Source: JACDAN01 sp963834825 (GTDB lineage Bacteria > Actinomycetota > Thermoleophilia > Gaiellales > Gaiellaceae). From it: a stretch of 64,000 nt of DNA. Position numbers and translations under genes: made by a program. Below, piece after piece: positions 26,394-34,769 of the stretch. Location of the stretch: the NCBI GenBank assembly GCA_963834825.1, contig CAWICZ010000007.1, forward strand, positions 1 through 64,000, read 5' to 3'. Every line of letters begins with the position of its first letter. Within the stretch, counting starts at the first letter, position 1. Below the pieces are notes generated by a model. It saw nothing but the letters and a program-made list of their open reading frames with translations. It did no database searches and was not told the DNA's origin.

Positions 26394-26427
26394 CACCGGC
26401 TTGTGATCGTCGTCGCGAGGTTCGTTC

Positions 26428-26457
26428 TTGACAACATCGCCGCGCGGTGCGTTGAAT
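26428..26457 (+). promoter_or_regulatory. candidate promoter of the molybdenum hydroxylase operon
   Basis: TTGACA (26428-26433) and TTGAAT (26452-26457) are separated by 18 bases and end 7 bases before the ATG at 26465. The -35 is a perfect consensus and the -10 is 4/6. Transcription would start at or next to the ATG, so the message would be leaderless, in line with the absence of a ribosome-binding site there. Confidence 0.45.
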
Positions 26458-26464
26458 CACTCGC

Positions 26465-27271
26465 ATGCTCCTCGCTGAGGTCGAGTACGCGCGGCCGTCG
26501 ACCGTCGAGGAGGCGGTGCGGCTGCTCTCTGCGCATGACGGCGCGCGACCGCTTGCCGGCGGGCAGACGCTGACGAACGTGATGAAGGCACGGGCGGCGG
26601 CGCCCGACGTCCTCGTCGACCTCAACGACCTCGAGGAGCTGCGCCAGATCTCGCGGACTGCCGACGGCGGCCTCGAGCTCGGCGCGATGGTCACGCTCTC
26701 CGATCTGATCCGCTCGCCGGACGCCGCCGAGGCGCGGCCGATCCTGCCCGAGGTCGCCGCGCAGATCGCCGACGTCCAGGTCCGGAACCGCGGGACGGTC
26801 GGCGGGAACATCTGCTCGAACGATCCGACGAACCACCTGCCGCCCGTTGTCGCAGCGCTCGACGCGACGATGACGATCCGCGGCGCCGGCGGAGAGCGGA
26901 CCGTCTCGTCGGAGGAGTTCTTCGTCGGCGTCTACATGACGGCCGTGGCGCCGGGTGAGCTACTGACGAAGATCACCGTCCCGGCAGCGGGCGGAGCGCG
27001 CGACGGGTTCGCGTCGATCCCGATCGGCCGCGACGGCACGTGCATCTGCAACGCCGCTGCCTCGGTGGAGAGCGGGCAGGCGCGAATCGCGCTCGGCTGC
27101 GTCGAAGCCGTCCCCGTGGTGCTGAGCTCGGCCGCCGAGGAGGCGGCGGTCCGCGACGCCGTTCGGGGCGCCGACATCGATCCGCCCTCGGACGTCCACG
27201 CCTCCGCCGACTACCGTCGCCACCTCGCCGAGGTCGTCGCCGTGCGGGCGGTTCAGGAGGCGGCGGCCTGA
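26465..27271 (+). CDS. molybdenum hydroxylase FAD-binding subunit (CoxM-like)
   Basis: A 268-residue subunit. RPLAGGQTL (29-36) and RNRGTVGGNIC (108-117) are the two FAD-binding loops of the CoxM/XdhB family, and the C-terminal CO-dehydrogenase flavoprotein domain follows (from about residue 165). It passes electrons from the 2Fe-2S subunit to an acceptor. It is the first gene of an overlapping operon in the order M-S-L, and its stop overlaps the next ATG (TGATG). Length is normal for the family. Confidence 0.9.
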   Translation: MLLAEVEYARPSTVEEAVRLLSAHDGARPLAGGQTLTNVMKARAAAPDVLVDLNDLEELRQISRTADGGLELGAMVTLSDLIRSPDAAEARPILPEVAAQIADVQVRNRGTVGGNICSNDPTNHLPPVVAALDATMTIRGAGGERTVSSEEFFVGVYMTAVAPGELLTKITVPAAGGARDGFASIPIGRDGTCICNAAASVESGQARIALGCVEAVPVVLSSAAEEAAVRDAVRGADIDPPSDVHASADYRRHLAEVVAVRAVQEAAA

Positions 27272-27753
27272 TGGAGCCGGTCCGCGGATTGCGAATCTCG
27301 GTCGATGTCAACGGCGAGCGCCACGAGCGCGATGTCGAGGTGCGCCGGCTGCTCGTCCACTTCCTTCGCGACGACCTCGACCTGACCGGTACCCATGTGG
27401 GCTGTGACACGGGCAACTGCGGCGCCTGCACGGTCCTGCTCGACGGCGTCGCGATCAAGAGCTGCATGCTGCTCGCCGTCCAGGCGGACGGGGCGCGCGT
27501 CGAGACGGTTGAAGGGCTGTCGCCCGACGGTGAGCTCCATCCGCTTCAGGAGGCGTTCAGCTCCTTCCACGCGCTCCAGTGCGGCTACTGCACGCCTGGG
27601 ATGCTGATGAGCGCGAAGCACCTGCTGGATCACAACCCGGAGCCGACCGAGGGCGAGATTCGCCGGGCGATTCAGGGGAACATCTGCCGCTGCACGGGCT
27701 ACGTGAACATCGTCGAGGCGATCGCGTCGGCCGCCAAAGGAGGAGGCCGGTGA
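27271..27753 (+). CDS. molybdenum hydroxylase 2Fe-2S subunit (CoxS-like)
   Basis: A 160-residue iron-sulfur subunit. Cys45, Cys50, Cys53 and Cys65 form the plant-type 2Fe-2S site (CDTGNCGACT); Cys104, Cys107, Cys139 and Cys141 (CGYCTPG, CRCTGY) hold the second cluster in the C-terminal helical domain. All eight ligands are present. It connects the molybdenum centre with FAD. The gene is coupled to its neighbours on both sides by TGATG and GTGA overlaps. Confidence 0.93.
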   Translation: MEPVRGLRISVDVNGERHERDVEVRRLLVHFLRDDLDLTGTHVGCDTGNCGACTVLLDGVAIKSCMLLAVQADGARVETVEGLSPDGELHPLQEAFSSFHALQCGYCTPGMLMSAKHLLDHNPEPTEGEIRRAIQGNICRCTGYVNIVEAIASAAKGGGR

Positions 27754-30236
27754 GCGAGACCACCGTTACGCCCGACAAGCCGATCACGGTCGAGGAGCAG
27801 GAGACCGCGCCGGGGTTCATCGGCGTCAACGTCCCGCGGAAGGAGGACAAGCGCCTCGTCCAGGGCGAAGGGCTCTTCGTCGACGACGTCAAGCGGCACG
27901 GGATGGCGTACGTCCACTTCGTGCGCTCGCCGTACGCGCACGCTGCGATCAGCCGGATCGACGTCTCGAAGGCGACGGCGCTGGAAGGCGTCTACGGGAC
28001 GCTGATCGGCGAGGAGGTCGCAGCCGAGACCGACCCGTTCTTCCAGATCGCACCACCGCCGGGCGGAGACCTGAAGGATTACGCGCTCGCGGTCGGGCGT
28101 GTCCGCCACGTCGGCGAGCCGGTGGTCGCCGTCGCCGCCACGACCCGCGAGCTGGCCCGCGACGCCGCCGAGCTCGTCGAGGTCGACTACGAGCCGCTCG
28201 AGCCGGTCCTCGACCCGGAGCACGCGGCCGACCCGGGAACGCCGCAGCTCCACGACGAGGTGCCGTCGAACACGATCTGGCAGGGCAACTTCGACTACGG
28301 CGACTACGACGCCGCCCTCGCCGAGGCCGACAAGGTCGTGCGGATCAAGCGCCTGCACTTCCACCGGTTCTCCTCGACTCCCCTGGAGACGAGCGGCGCG
28401 GTCGTCGAGTACAACCGCGGCACCGGGCAGTGGACGATCCACTCGAACAACCAGTTCCCCGGCTTCGCGATCATCATGATGGCGCCGGCGCTCAAGGTCG
28501 GGATGGACAAGCTCCGCTTCGTCTCCCAGGACATCGGCGGCGGCTTCGGCAACAAGATCTGCACCCACGTCCAGCTCGTCGCCATGTGCCTGCTCGCGCG
28601 AAAGCTCAAGCGCGCCGTCAACTGGACCGAGTGGCGCACCGATCAGCACATGGCCAACTCGCACGGGAACGAGCGTGTCTTCCTCGACGTCGAGGTGCCG
28701 GTCAAGGCGGACGGAACGATGCTCGGCTTCAAGGCGAGGGCGATCGACGACTGCGGGGCCTGGACGCGCTACGAGCCGCTCGGCTGCATCATCTGGGCGC
28801 AGGTCACGCCGGGCGTCTACCGCTGGCGCAACGTTCGAGTCGACTTCACGCAGGTCTGCACGAACAAGTCTCCCTGCGGCCCGAACCGCGGCTACTCGCG
28901 GATGCAGCATCTGTGGTTCACGGAGCGGGTGATGGACATCGTCGCGCAGGAGCTCGGCGCCGACCCGGTCGAGATCCGCAAGCGCAACTACATCCGCGCC
29001 GACGAGATGCCGTACGAGACGCCGAACGGCTGCGTCTACGACTCCGGGGATTACGCGCGCGGCCTCGACGAGGCGCTGAAGCTGATCGACTACGACTCGA
29101 TCGAGGAGAAACGGCGCGATGCCGAGTCCCGCGGCAAGCTGCTCGGCGTCGGCATCGGTTCGACGCTCGACTCCGGCACGAACAACTTCGGCCAGTCGAC
29201 GCTCGTGAACCCGGAGCTCCAGTTCTCCGGGAACAACGAAGTCGCGACGGTCAAGCTCGACATCTTCGGCGAGATCGTCGTCACGATCGGGACGACGCCC
29301 CAGGGCCAGAGCCACGAGACGACCGCGGCCCAGGTCGTCGCGGACATCCTCAAGGTTACGCCCGACGACGTGAACGTCCGCGCCGGCCACGACAGCTACT
29401 GGAACTCGCACGCCGGCTTCTCCGGCACCTACGCGAGCCAGTTCGCAGTCACCGGCCTCGGCGCGGTCAAGGGCGCGACGGACATGCTTGCCGCCGAGAT
29501 CAAGAAGATCGGCGCGGGCGTCCTCGGCGCGGACTCGCCGGACGACGTCGAGCTCGCCGACGGTTTCGTGCGGCGGAAGGACAACCCCGAAGCGGCGTTG
29601 CCGTTCATGGCGTGCGGCGCGATCGTGAACGCGAACAACGCCGTGCTGCCGCTCGAGCTTCGCGACATCACGCTCAACTGCCGCTACGTCTACGTTCCGC
29701 CGCACCAGCTGCCGGACAAGGAACGCAAGTACGGCAATCTCACGCTGACGTACGCGAACCAGATCCACGCCTGCGTCGTCGAGGTCGACCCGGAGACCGG
29801 CGTCTACGAGCTCGTCGACTACGGCGCCGTCGACGACTGCGGCGTCCGCATCAACCCGCAGATCGTCGAGGGTCAGGTGCACGGCGCTGCCGCCCAGTCG
29901 ATCGGCGCCGCGACGCACGAGACGTTCCCCTATGACGAGGACGGGAACCTGCTGACCCCGAACTTCTACGACTACCACGTTCCGCACGCGCTCGACATGC
30001 CGCCGCTGAAGACGACGTCGATCGAGTCGCCGTCGCCGTTCACGCCGCTGGGCGCGAAGGGGATGGGGGAGGGCGGCGGCGCGGGGATCAGCGCGGTCGC
30101 GTCGGCGCTCCAGGACGCGCTCCGCGGCTCGGGGAAGCCGATCGTCACCGACAGCTCGAACCCGTACCACCGGGTGTGGGAGCTCCTCCGCAATCCCGAG
30201 GAGAGCCGGGCACTCGTCGAGGTCGAGGAGCGGTGA
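27750..30236 (+). CDS. molybdenum hydroxylase large subunit (CoxL/XdhA-like), substrate unknown
   Basis: An 828-residue molybdopterin-cytosine-dinucleotide-type subunit. SQDIGGGFGNK (259-269) and TPQGQSHET are cofactor-binding loops; GAKGMGEGG near residue 768 gives the catalytic Glu (about 774). Where CO dehydrogenase has AYxCSFR and form II proteins have AYRGAGR, this one reads CGPNRGYSR (376-384), so it is not a CO dehydrogenase and the substrate pocket differs. The enzyme should hydroxylate a carbon next to nitrogen or an aldehyde in a small molecule. AGGAGG precedes the GTG start, which overlaps coxS. Confidence 0.85.
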   Translation: MSETTVTPDKPITVEEQETAPGFIGVNVPRKEDKRLVQGEGLFVDDVKRHGMAYVHFVRSPYAHAAISRIDVSKATALEGVYGTLIGEEVAAETDPFFQIAPPPGGDLKDYALAVGRVRHVGEPVVAVAATTRELARDAAELVEVDYEPLEPVLDPEHAADPGTPQLHDEVPSNTIWQGNFDYGDYDAALAEADKVVRIKRLHFHRFSSTPLETSGAVVEYNRGTGQWTIHSNNQFPGFAIIMMAPALKVGMDKLRFVSQDIGGGFGNKICTHVQLVAMCLLARKLKRAVNWTEWRTDQHMANSHGNERVFLDVEVPVKADGTMLGFKARAIDDCGAWTRYEPLGCIIWAQVTPGVYRWRNVRVDFTQVCTNKSPCGPNRGYSRMQHLWFTERVMDIVAQELGADPVEIRKRNYIRADEMPYETPNGCVYDSGDYARGLDEALKLIDYDSIEEKRRDAESRGKLLGVGIGSTLDSGTNNFGQSTLVNPELQFSGNNEVATVKLDIFGEIVVTIGTTPQGQSHETTAAQVVADILKVTPDDVNVRAGHDSYWNSHAGFSGTYASQFAVTGLGAVKGATDMLAAEIKKIGAGVLGADSPDDVELADGFVRRKDNPEAALPFMACGAIVNANNAVLPLELRDITLNCRYVYVPPHQLPDKERKYGNLTLTYANQIHACVVEVDPETGVYELVDYGAVDDCGVRINPQIVEGQVHGAAAQSIGAATHETFPYDEDGNLLTPNFYDYHVPHALDMPPLKTTSIESPSPFTPLGAKGMGEGGGAGISAVASALQDALRGSGKPIVTDSSNPYHRVWELLRNPEESRALVEVEER

Positions 30237-30691
30237 AGGTCGAAGGCGAGCGCTCGTTCGCCGCGCCGCGCGCGACGGTCTGGCGGGTCCTCCAGGACCC
30301 GGCGCAGATGGCGGAGGTGATGCCGGGCGTCGAAAGCTTCGACATCGAGGACGACAGGCACTGGCGCGCCAACGTCGCGATCCCGCTCGGGCTCGGCTCG
30401 CTCCGGATGAGCATCAACTTCGAGAAGCTGGAGGAGCGCGAGCCGGAGTTCTCGCAGCTCAGCGCGAAGGGAACGGGCGTCGGCGCGCTGATGAACCTCG
30501 TCACGCAGTTCCACCTCACCGAAGTCGACAGCGGCACGGCAATGGCGTGGGAGGCAGACGTTCGGATTGCCGGCCCGGTGGGGAGCATGGGCCAACGCGT
30601 CCTCAAACCGATCGTCAACCAGCAGGTAAAGCAGGTGCTGACGGCCCTCGAGGCCCAGGTCGCGAAGGCGGGAGGCGAGCCGGCGAACTGA
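30233..30691 (+). CDS. CoxG-like SRPBCC family protein
   Basis: A 152-residue START/SRPBCC-fold protein. The start VKVEGERSFAAPRATVWRVL, then DPAQMAEVMPGVESFDI, is characteristic of the CoxG/carbon monoxide dehydrogenase subunit G group. CoxG proteins accompany many molybdenum hydroxylases and help recruit the enzyme to the membrane. The GTG overlaps the large-subunit stop (GTGA). No membrane anchor is visible in this copy. Confidence 0.85.
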   Translation: MKVEGERSFAAPRATVWRVLQDPAQMAEVMPGVESFDIEDDRHWRANVAIPLGLGSLRMSINFEKLEEREPEFSQLSAKGTGVGALMNLVTQFHLTEVDSGTAMAWEADVRIAGPVGSMGQRVLKPIVNQQVKQVLTALEAQVAKAGGEPAN

Positions 30692-31602
30692 CGGCCCGCC
30701 TGATTCTTGGCTGCGGGAACTTCGGAGGGATCGGGTCGGCGCCGGCGTTCTTCGGCCAGGGCGACACCGAGGAGGAGGCGTTCGCGATCATGGACTCCGC
30801 GTGGGAACGCGGAATCCGTGCGTTCGACACCGCGGACGCGTACGGGGGCGGCCGCAGCGAGACGTGGATCGGGCGGTGGATGGCCGCGCGTGGGAGTCGG
30901 CCCGCGCTCACGACCAAGGTCTTCCACTCCGTAGTCGGCGATCCCGACGACCGCGGGCTCTCGCGGGAGCGCATCCTCCGTCAGATCGACGGCAGTCTCG
31001 AGCGGCTCGGCGTCGACCGGGTCGACACGTACCTGATCCACGAGCCCGATCCGGACACGCCGGTCGGGGAGACGCTCGGCGCGCTGGGCGAGCTCGTCGC
31101 GGCCGGCAAGGTGGCCGCGATCGGCGCGAGCAACGTCGACCGGGCGTGGCTGGAGGAGGCCGATGCGCCGGGGAAGGTCTCAGTCGTCCAGAACTCTTAC
31201 TCGCTGCTGGATCGCGATCCGGAGCGCGAGGTGTTGCCGTACTGCGCGGAGCACGGGATCGCCTTCACCGTCTTCGGACCGCTCGCCGGCGGCTGGCTGA
31301 CCGGCAAGTACCGGCGCGGCGAGCCTCCTCCAACGGGATCGCGGATGACCCAGCGGCCCGCGGGCTACGCGCACTTCGAGGACGACGCGGTTTACGACGG
31401 GCTCGAGCGCTTCGAGAAGGCGGCGCACGAGCGCGGCGTGGACATGCCGAGCCTGGCCTTCGCCTGGCTGTTCTCGAATCCCGACGTGACGGCGGTCGTG
31501 GCCGGGCCTCGGCGGCCCGAGCACCTCGACCCGGCTCTTGCTGCGCTCGACCTCCGGCTGTCCCCCGACGAGCGCGATCAACTAGCGTCGTTGTTTCCAT
31601 GA
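30688..31602 (+). CDS. aldo/keto reductase, apparently starting with CTG
   Basis: A 304-residue TIM-barrel oxidoreductase. FDTADAYGGGRSE contains the Asp and Tyr, ALTTKV the Lys and YLIHEPD the His of the catalytic tetrad; GPLAGGWLTGKY is the cofactor segment. Homology begins at residues LTARLILGCGNFGG. No ATG, GTG or TTG is available there, but a CTG at 30688 overlaps the upstream stop as CTGA, where ATGA would be normal. Reduces or oxidises a carbonyl/alcohol with NADP(H). Part of the hydroxylase operon; the physiological substrate is unknown. Confidence 0.83.
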   Translation: MTARLILGCGNFGGIGSAPAFFGQGDTEEEAFAIMDSAWERGIRAFDTADAYGGGRSETWIGRWMAARGSRPALTTKVFHSVVGDPDDRGLSRERILRQIDGSLERLGVDRVDTYLIHEPDPDTPVGETLGALGELVAAGKVAAIGASNVDRAWLEEADAPGKVSVVQNSYSLLDRDPEREVLPYCAEHGIAFTVFGPLAGGWLTGKYRRGEPPPTGSRMTQRPAGYAHFEDDAVYDGLERFEKAAHERGVDMPSLAFAWLFSNPDVTAVVAGPRRPEHLDPALAALDLRLSPDERDQLASLFP

Positions 31603-32565
31603 GCGTGCTCGTGCTCAATCAGGAGGAGGTCGAGCGGCTCCTCGACATGGAGGGGTGCATCGACGCGATGGCGGACGCGCTCGGCTCGCTTGCGCGCGGC
31701 GAGGTGCAGGTCCCGCTCCGCTTCATCCTCAGCCCCGAGGACGGCGCCAGCCTGCTCGGCCTGATGCCGGCGCATCGCGGCGGCGGCTCGCCGCTCTACT
31801 CGCTGAAGACGGTCGCGGTCTTCCCTGACAACCCGAAGCGCGGTCTCGACGCCCACCAGGGGACGGTCACGCTCTTCGACGGCGAGACCGGCGAGGTCAG
31901 GGCGCTGATGAACGCCTCGGCGATCACCGCGATCCGGACGGCGGCGGTGTCCGCGGTCGCCACCCGGCTGCTGGCGCGCGAGGACACGCGCGAACTGGCG
32001 ATTCTCGGCGCCGGCGTCCAGGCGCGGACGCACCTCGAGTCGATGCGGCTAGTGCGCGACTTTGATCGCGTCCGCATCTACAGCCCGACCGCCGAGCACT
32101 CGCGGGCTCTTGCGGAGGAAGGTGGGGCCGAAGCGGTGGGAAGTGCGGAGGAGGCGGTTCGCGGCGCCGACGTTGTCGTCACGGCGACGAACGCGACCGA
32201 GCCCGTGCTTCGTCGGGAGTGGCTGAAGGAAGGGGCGCACGTCAACGCGGTCGGCGGGCGGCCGCCGCAGATGACGGAGCTCGATCCCGAGACGATCGCG
32301 GCGGCCGCCCTCTATGTCGACCGGCGCGAGTCGGCGGAGAACGAGGCCGGCGACTACCGTCGGGCGCTCGAGGAAGGAGCGATCGGGTCGGATCACATCC
32401 GGGGGGAGATCGGCGAGGTGCTGATCGGCTCCGCGCGCGGGCCGCGCCGGCGGGGAGCTGACGATCTTCCGCTCGCTCGGGCTCGCGGTCGAGGATCTTG
32501 CCGCCGCCGAGTACGTCGTGCGCCGGGCCCGCGAGGAAGGAGCCGGCACCGAGGTCGCCTTCTGA
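31599..32565 (+). CDS. ornithine cyclodeaminase/mu-crystallin family enzyme, frameshifted
   Basis: The protein begins MSVLVLNQEEVERLLDMEGC and shows the family's FPDNPKRGLDAHQG, INASAIT-type (MNASAITAIRTAAVSAVAT) and Rossmann AILGAGVQA segments. Near 32431-32453, after GEVLIGSA, the frame changes; the usual end GELTIFRSLGLAVEDLAAAE continues in another frame to TGA at 32563. One extra base in a G+C run explains it. Restored length is about 320 residues. The family covers ornithine cyclodeaminase, imine reductases and amino acid dehydrogenases; the exact reaction is open. ATGA overlap with the aldo/keto reductase. Confidence 0.82.
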
Positions 32566-33503
32566 TCCCGGTCGAGGAGATCAGGAAAGCCCGCGACGTG
32601 ATCGCGGGCACCGCCGTCCGAACGCCGCTCGTCCGCCTGAACGCGCCCGAGGCGCCGGCGGAGATCTACCTCAAGCTCGAGAACCTCCAGCCGATCGGCT
32701 CGTTCAAGATCCGCGGCGCGTACAACGCCGCGAGGAAGGCCGAGGACGTTTCGGCCGGGCTCGTCACGGCGAGCGCCGGGAACATGGCGCAGGGGGTCGC
32801 CTGGGCCGCGCGCGAGCTGGGCGTCCCGTGCACGGTGATCGCGCCCGACCACGCGCCTGATGCGAAGGTCACGGCGATCGAGCGGCTCGGCGGGCGGGTG
32901 ATCAAGCTGCCGTTCGACGAGTGGTGGACCGTGATCGAGGAGTCGCGGTACGAGGGCGTCGACGGGCTCTTCCTACATCCGGTCGAGAACGAAGACGTCA
33001 TGGCGGGGAACGGCACGATCGGGCTCGAGATCCTCGAGGACCTGCCCGACCCCGATGCGGTGCTCGTCCCGTGGGGCGGAGGAGGCCTCTTCACCGGGAT
33101 CGCGAGCGCCGTGAAGGCTCTGCGACCCGAGACGAGGCTCTTCGGTTGCGAGATCGACACCGCTGCGCCGCTCAACGCGACCATCGAGGCCGGAGAGCTG
33201 CGGGAGATCGAGTACCAGACGACGTTCGTCGACGGCGCAGGTGCGAAGGCGCTGCTTCCGAAGATGTGGGGGCTCGCAGAACCGCTGCTCGACGGGGCCT
33301 ACACGGTGTCGCTCGACGAGACGGCCGCCGCGATCCGCCTCATGGCCGAGCGGGCCCGGGTGATCGCCGAAGGGGCCGGGGCGCTCGCCCCCGCTGCGGC
33401 GCTGTCCGGTCGGGCCGGCGGCGGCAAGATCGTGTGCATCGTCTCGGGCGGGAATATCGACTTTTCGAAGCTGACCACGATCCTGGAGGGGGGAACGCCA
33501 TGA
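32562..33503 (+). CDS. PLP-dependent threonine/serine dehydratase-like enzyme
   Basis: A 313-residue fold-type II PLP enzyme. GSFKIRGAYNAA (46-57) holds the PLP lysine (Lys49), ASAGNMAQGVAWAA binds the substrate, and VPWGGGGLFTG is the phosphate-binding glycine loop. No ACT regulatory domain is present, which fits a catabolic rather than biosynthetic enzyme. The reaction would be an elimination of water with release of ammonia from a hydroxy amino acid. Homology starts IPVEEIRKARD directly after a CTG that overlaps the upstream stop (CTGA); the GTG at 32598 is the alternative start. Confidence 0.82.
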   Translation: MIPVEEIRKARDVIAGTAVRTPLVRLNAPEAPAEIYLKLENLQPIGSFKIRGAYNAARKAEDVSAGLVTASAGNMAQGVAWAARELGVPCTVIAPDHAPDAKVTAIERLGGRVIKLPFDEWWTVIEESRYEGVDGLFLHPVENEDVMAGNGTIGLEILEDLPDPDAVLVPWGGGGLFTGIASAVKALRPETRLFGCEIDTAAPLNATIEAGELREIEYQTTFVDGAGAKALLPKMWGLAEPLLDGAYTVSLDETAAAIRLMAERARVIAEGAGALAPAAALSGRAGGGKIVCIVSGGNIDFSKLTTILEGGTP

Positions 33504-34048
33504 ACATCACCACGATCGGCAGAGGAAACATCGGCGGCGGCCTCGCGCGCCGCTGGGAGAAGGCCGGACACACGGTCACGACCCTCGGCCGCGACGGCGG
33601 CGACGCGTCGGAAGCCGAGGTCGTCCTCGTCGCAGTGCCGGGTGGCGAGATCGCCGATGCCCTCGCGAAGGTCGCCGGGCTGGACGGAAAGACCGCAATC
33701 GACGCCACGAACGCGTTCGGCGGCCGCAACGAGCAATTCGAGTCGCTTGCCCACGAGGTCAAGTCGATTGTCGGTGGGCCCGTCGCGAAGTCCTTCAACA
33801 CGAACTTCGCCGTGCTCTACGACCACATCGACGAGCAGCGCGTTCCTCCGAGCAACCTCTACGCGGCGGATGATGAGGCGCGTGCGGTGACGGAGCAGCT
33901 GGTCCGCGACGCTGGCTTCGACCCGGTCTACATCGGCGGGCTCGAAAACGCGCGCCTGCTCGAGGACTACCTGACGCTCAGCGGCGCCATCAACCAGGGT
34001 GGGCTCGGCCGCTTCTTCTACCGCTACGCCGCGCCGGGGTCTCTCTAG
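33500..34048 (+). CDS. NADP-binding, F420-dependent NADP reductase-like protein
   Basis: A 182-residue Rossmann protein: MNITTIGRGNIGGGLARRWEKAG carries the dinucleotide loop GRGNIGGG, then VVLVAVPGGEIADAL and IDATNAFGGRN, as in the N-terminal domain of F420-dependent NADP reductases and related YdhF/ProC-like proteins. The C-terminal part (LLEDYLTLSGAINQGGLGRF) is short. It ends the hydroxylase operon, overlapping the previous gene by four bases (ATGA). Whether it uses F420 or another partner cannot be told. Confidence 0.72.
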   Translation: MNITTIGRGNIGGGLARRWEKAGHTVTTLGRDGGDASEAEVVLVAVPGGEIADALAKVAGLDGKTAIDATNAFGGRNEQFESLAHEVKSIVGGPVAKSFNTNFAVLYDHIDEQRVPPSNLYAADDEARAVTEQLVRDAGFDPVYIGGLENARLLEDYLTLSGAINQGGLGRFFYRYAAPGSL

Positions 34049-34130
34049 CTGGACATCGGCCCTTCGACGCCGGTCTCGGGAGCGTGCGCGTGGGTCGCGC
34101 GCTCGCCCTTGCCTGCACTGGACACGTCTC

Positions 34131-34187
34131 GGTGTCAGACACCGTTCGGTGTCAAGGGCAGGCTGTGCCAAGAGTGTGACGACTCTT
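34131..34187. repeat. REP-like palindromes upstream of the RAYT gene
   Basis: GGTGTC-A-GACACC (34131-34143) is a perfect palindrome followed 6 bases later by another GGTGTC, and AAGAGT-GTGACG-ACTCTT (34170-34187) is a second hairpin. GGTGTCAGACACC-type repeats accompany REP-associated transposase genes, whose product cuts such hairpins. The elements end 45 bp before the transposase start. I noticed no further copy in the window by eye. Confidence 0.55.
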
Positions 34188-34232
34188 CCCTGCTCGGATG
34201 CGCAGGCACGGCATGCACCTAGGCTGGATCAC

Positions 34233-34769
34233 ATGCCGCGATCCCCACGCTCGTTCGTCGAGGGCCTCCATCATGTCTCCTCGCACGGAAGCGACACCCG
34301 CTACCTATTCCTGAGCCCGCACGACCGACAGACCTTTCTCGGTCGGCTGGCATTCGTCATCGCACGGTTCGAGCTCCGCGCGATCGCGTACGCCCTGCTT
34401 GGCAACCACTACCACGTCGTGCTCGCTACGCCTGGCGGTCGAGTCTCGAGCGCCCTCCAACAGCTCCACGGCTGGTACTCACTCAGGCACAACCGCCGCC
34501 ACAGACGGAGCGCGCACCTCTTCCGCGCCCACTTCTTCGCGCGCGAGCTCACGAGCGACGAAGACCTCCTGGGTACATGCCGATACGTCGCCCATAACCC
34601 GGTCGAAGCCGGCCTCTGCGACGATCCCTTCTCCTGGCCGTGGAGCAGCACCGCCGCCAGCGCGGGCCTCGTTGTACCCGCAATCCCCCTCGACCCCGGC
34701 CCGTTGCGCGCCGCACTCGGCGACGGCGACGACTGGCAGCGCCGCTATCGCGCGTTCATCGCGGCCTAG
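34233..34769 (+). CDS. REP-associated tyrosine transposase (RAYT, IS200-like Y1 fold)
   Basis: A 178-residue single-strand DNA transposase-like protein. The HUH metal motif is HYH in LLGNHYHVVLATP (His59, His61), and the nucleophilic Tyr118 lies in CRYVAHNPVEAGL, the diagnostic RAYT segment. The start HHVSSHGSDTRYLFLS is typical. RAYTs are single-copy, domesticated relatives of IS200/IS605 transposases that process REP palindromes. Palindromes of that kind lie just upstream. The gene appears intact and shares a CTAG stop with the facing aminotransferase gene. Confidence 0.88.
   Translation: MPRSPRSFVEGLHHVSSHGSDTRYLFLSPHDRQTFLGRLAFVIARFELRAIAYALLGNHYHVVLATPGGRVSSALQQLHGWYSLRHNRRHRRSAHLFRAHFFARELTSDEDLLGTCRYVAHNPVEAGLCDDPFSWPWSSTAASAGLVVPAIPLDPGPLRAALGDGDDWQRRYRAFIAA

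Noticed and set aside
27699..30170. Minus-strand open frame of 823 codons opposite the hydroxylase large subunit
   Set aside because: It is the antisense shadow of a clearly conserved gene in high-GC DNA; its Arg/Val/Asp-rich composition matches no family.
27750..30236. Carbon monoxide dehydrogenase large subunit
   Set aside because: The diagnostic AYxCSFR loop is absent; the loop reads CGPNRGYSR, so CO oxidation is not supported.
30801..33503. A 900-residue multi-domain protein spanning OCD-like and dehydratase-like parts
   Set aside because: The frame joins two genes through a one-base shift near 32440; each has its own expected start and stop.
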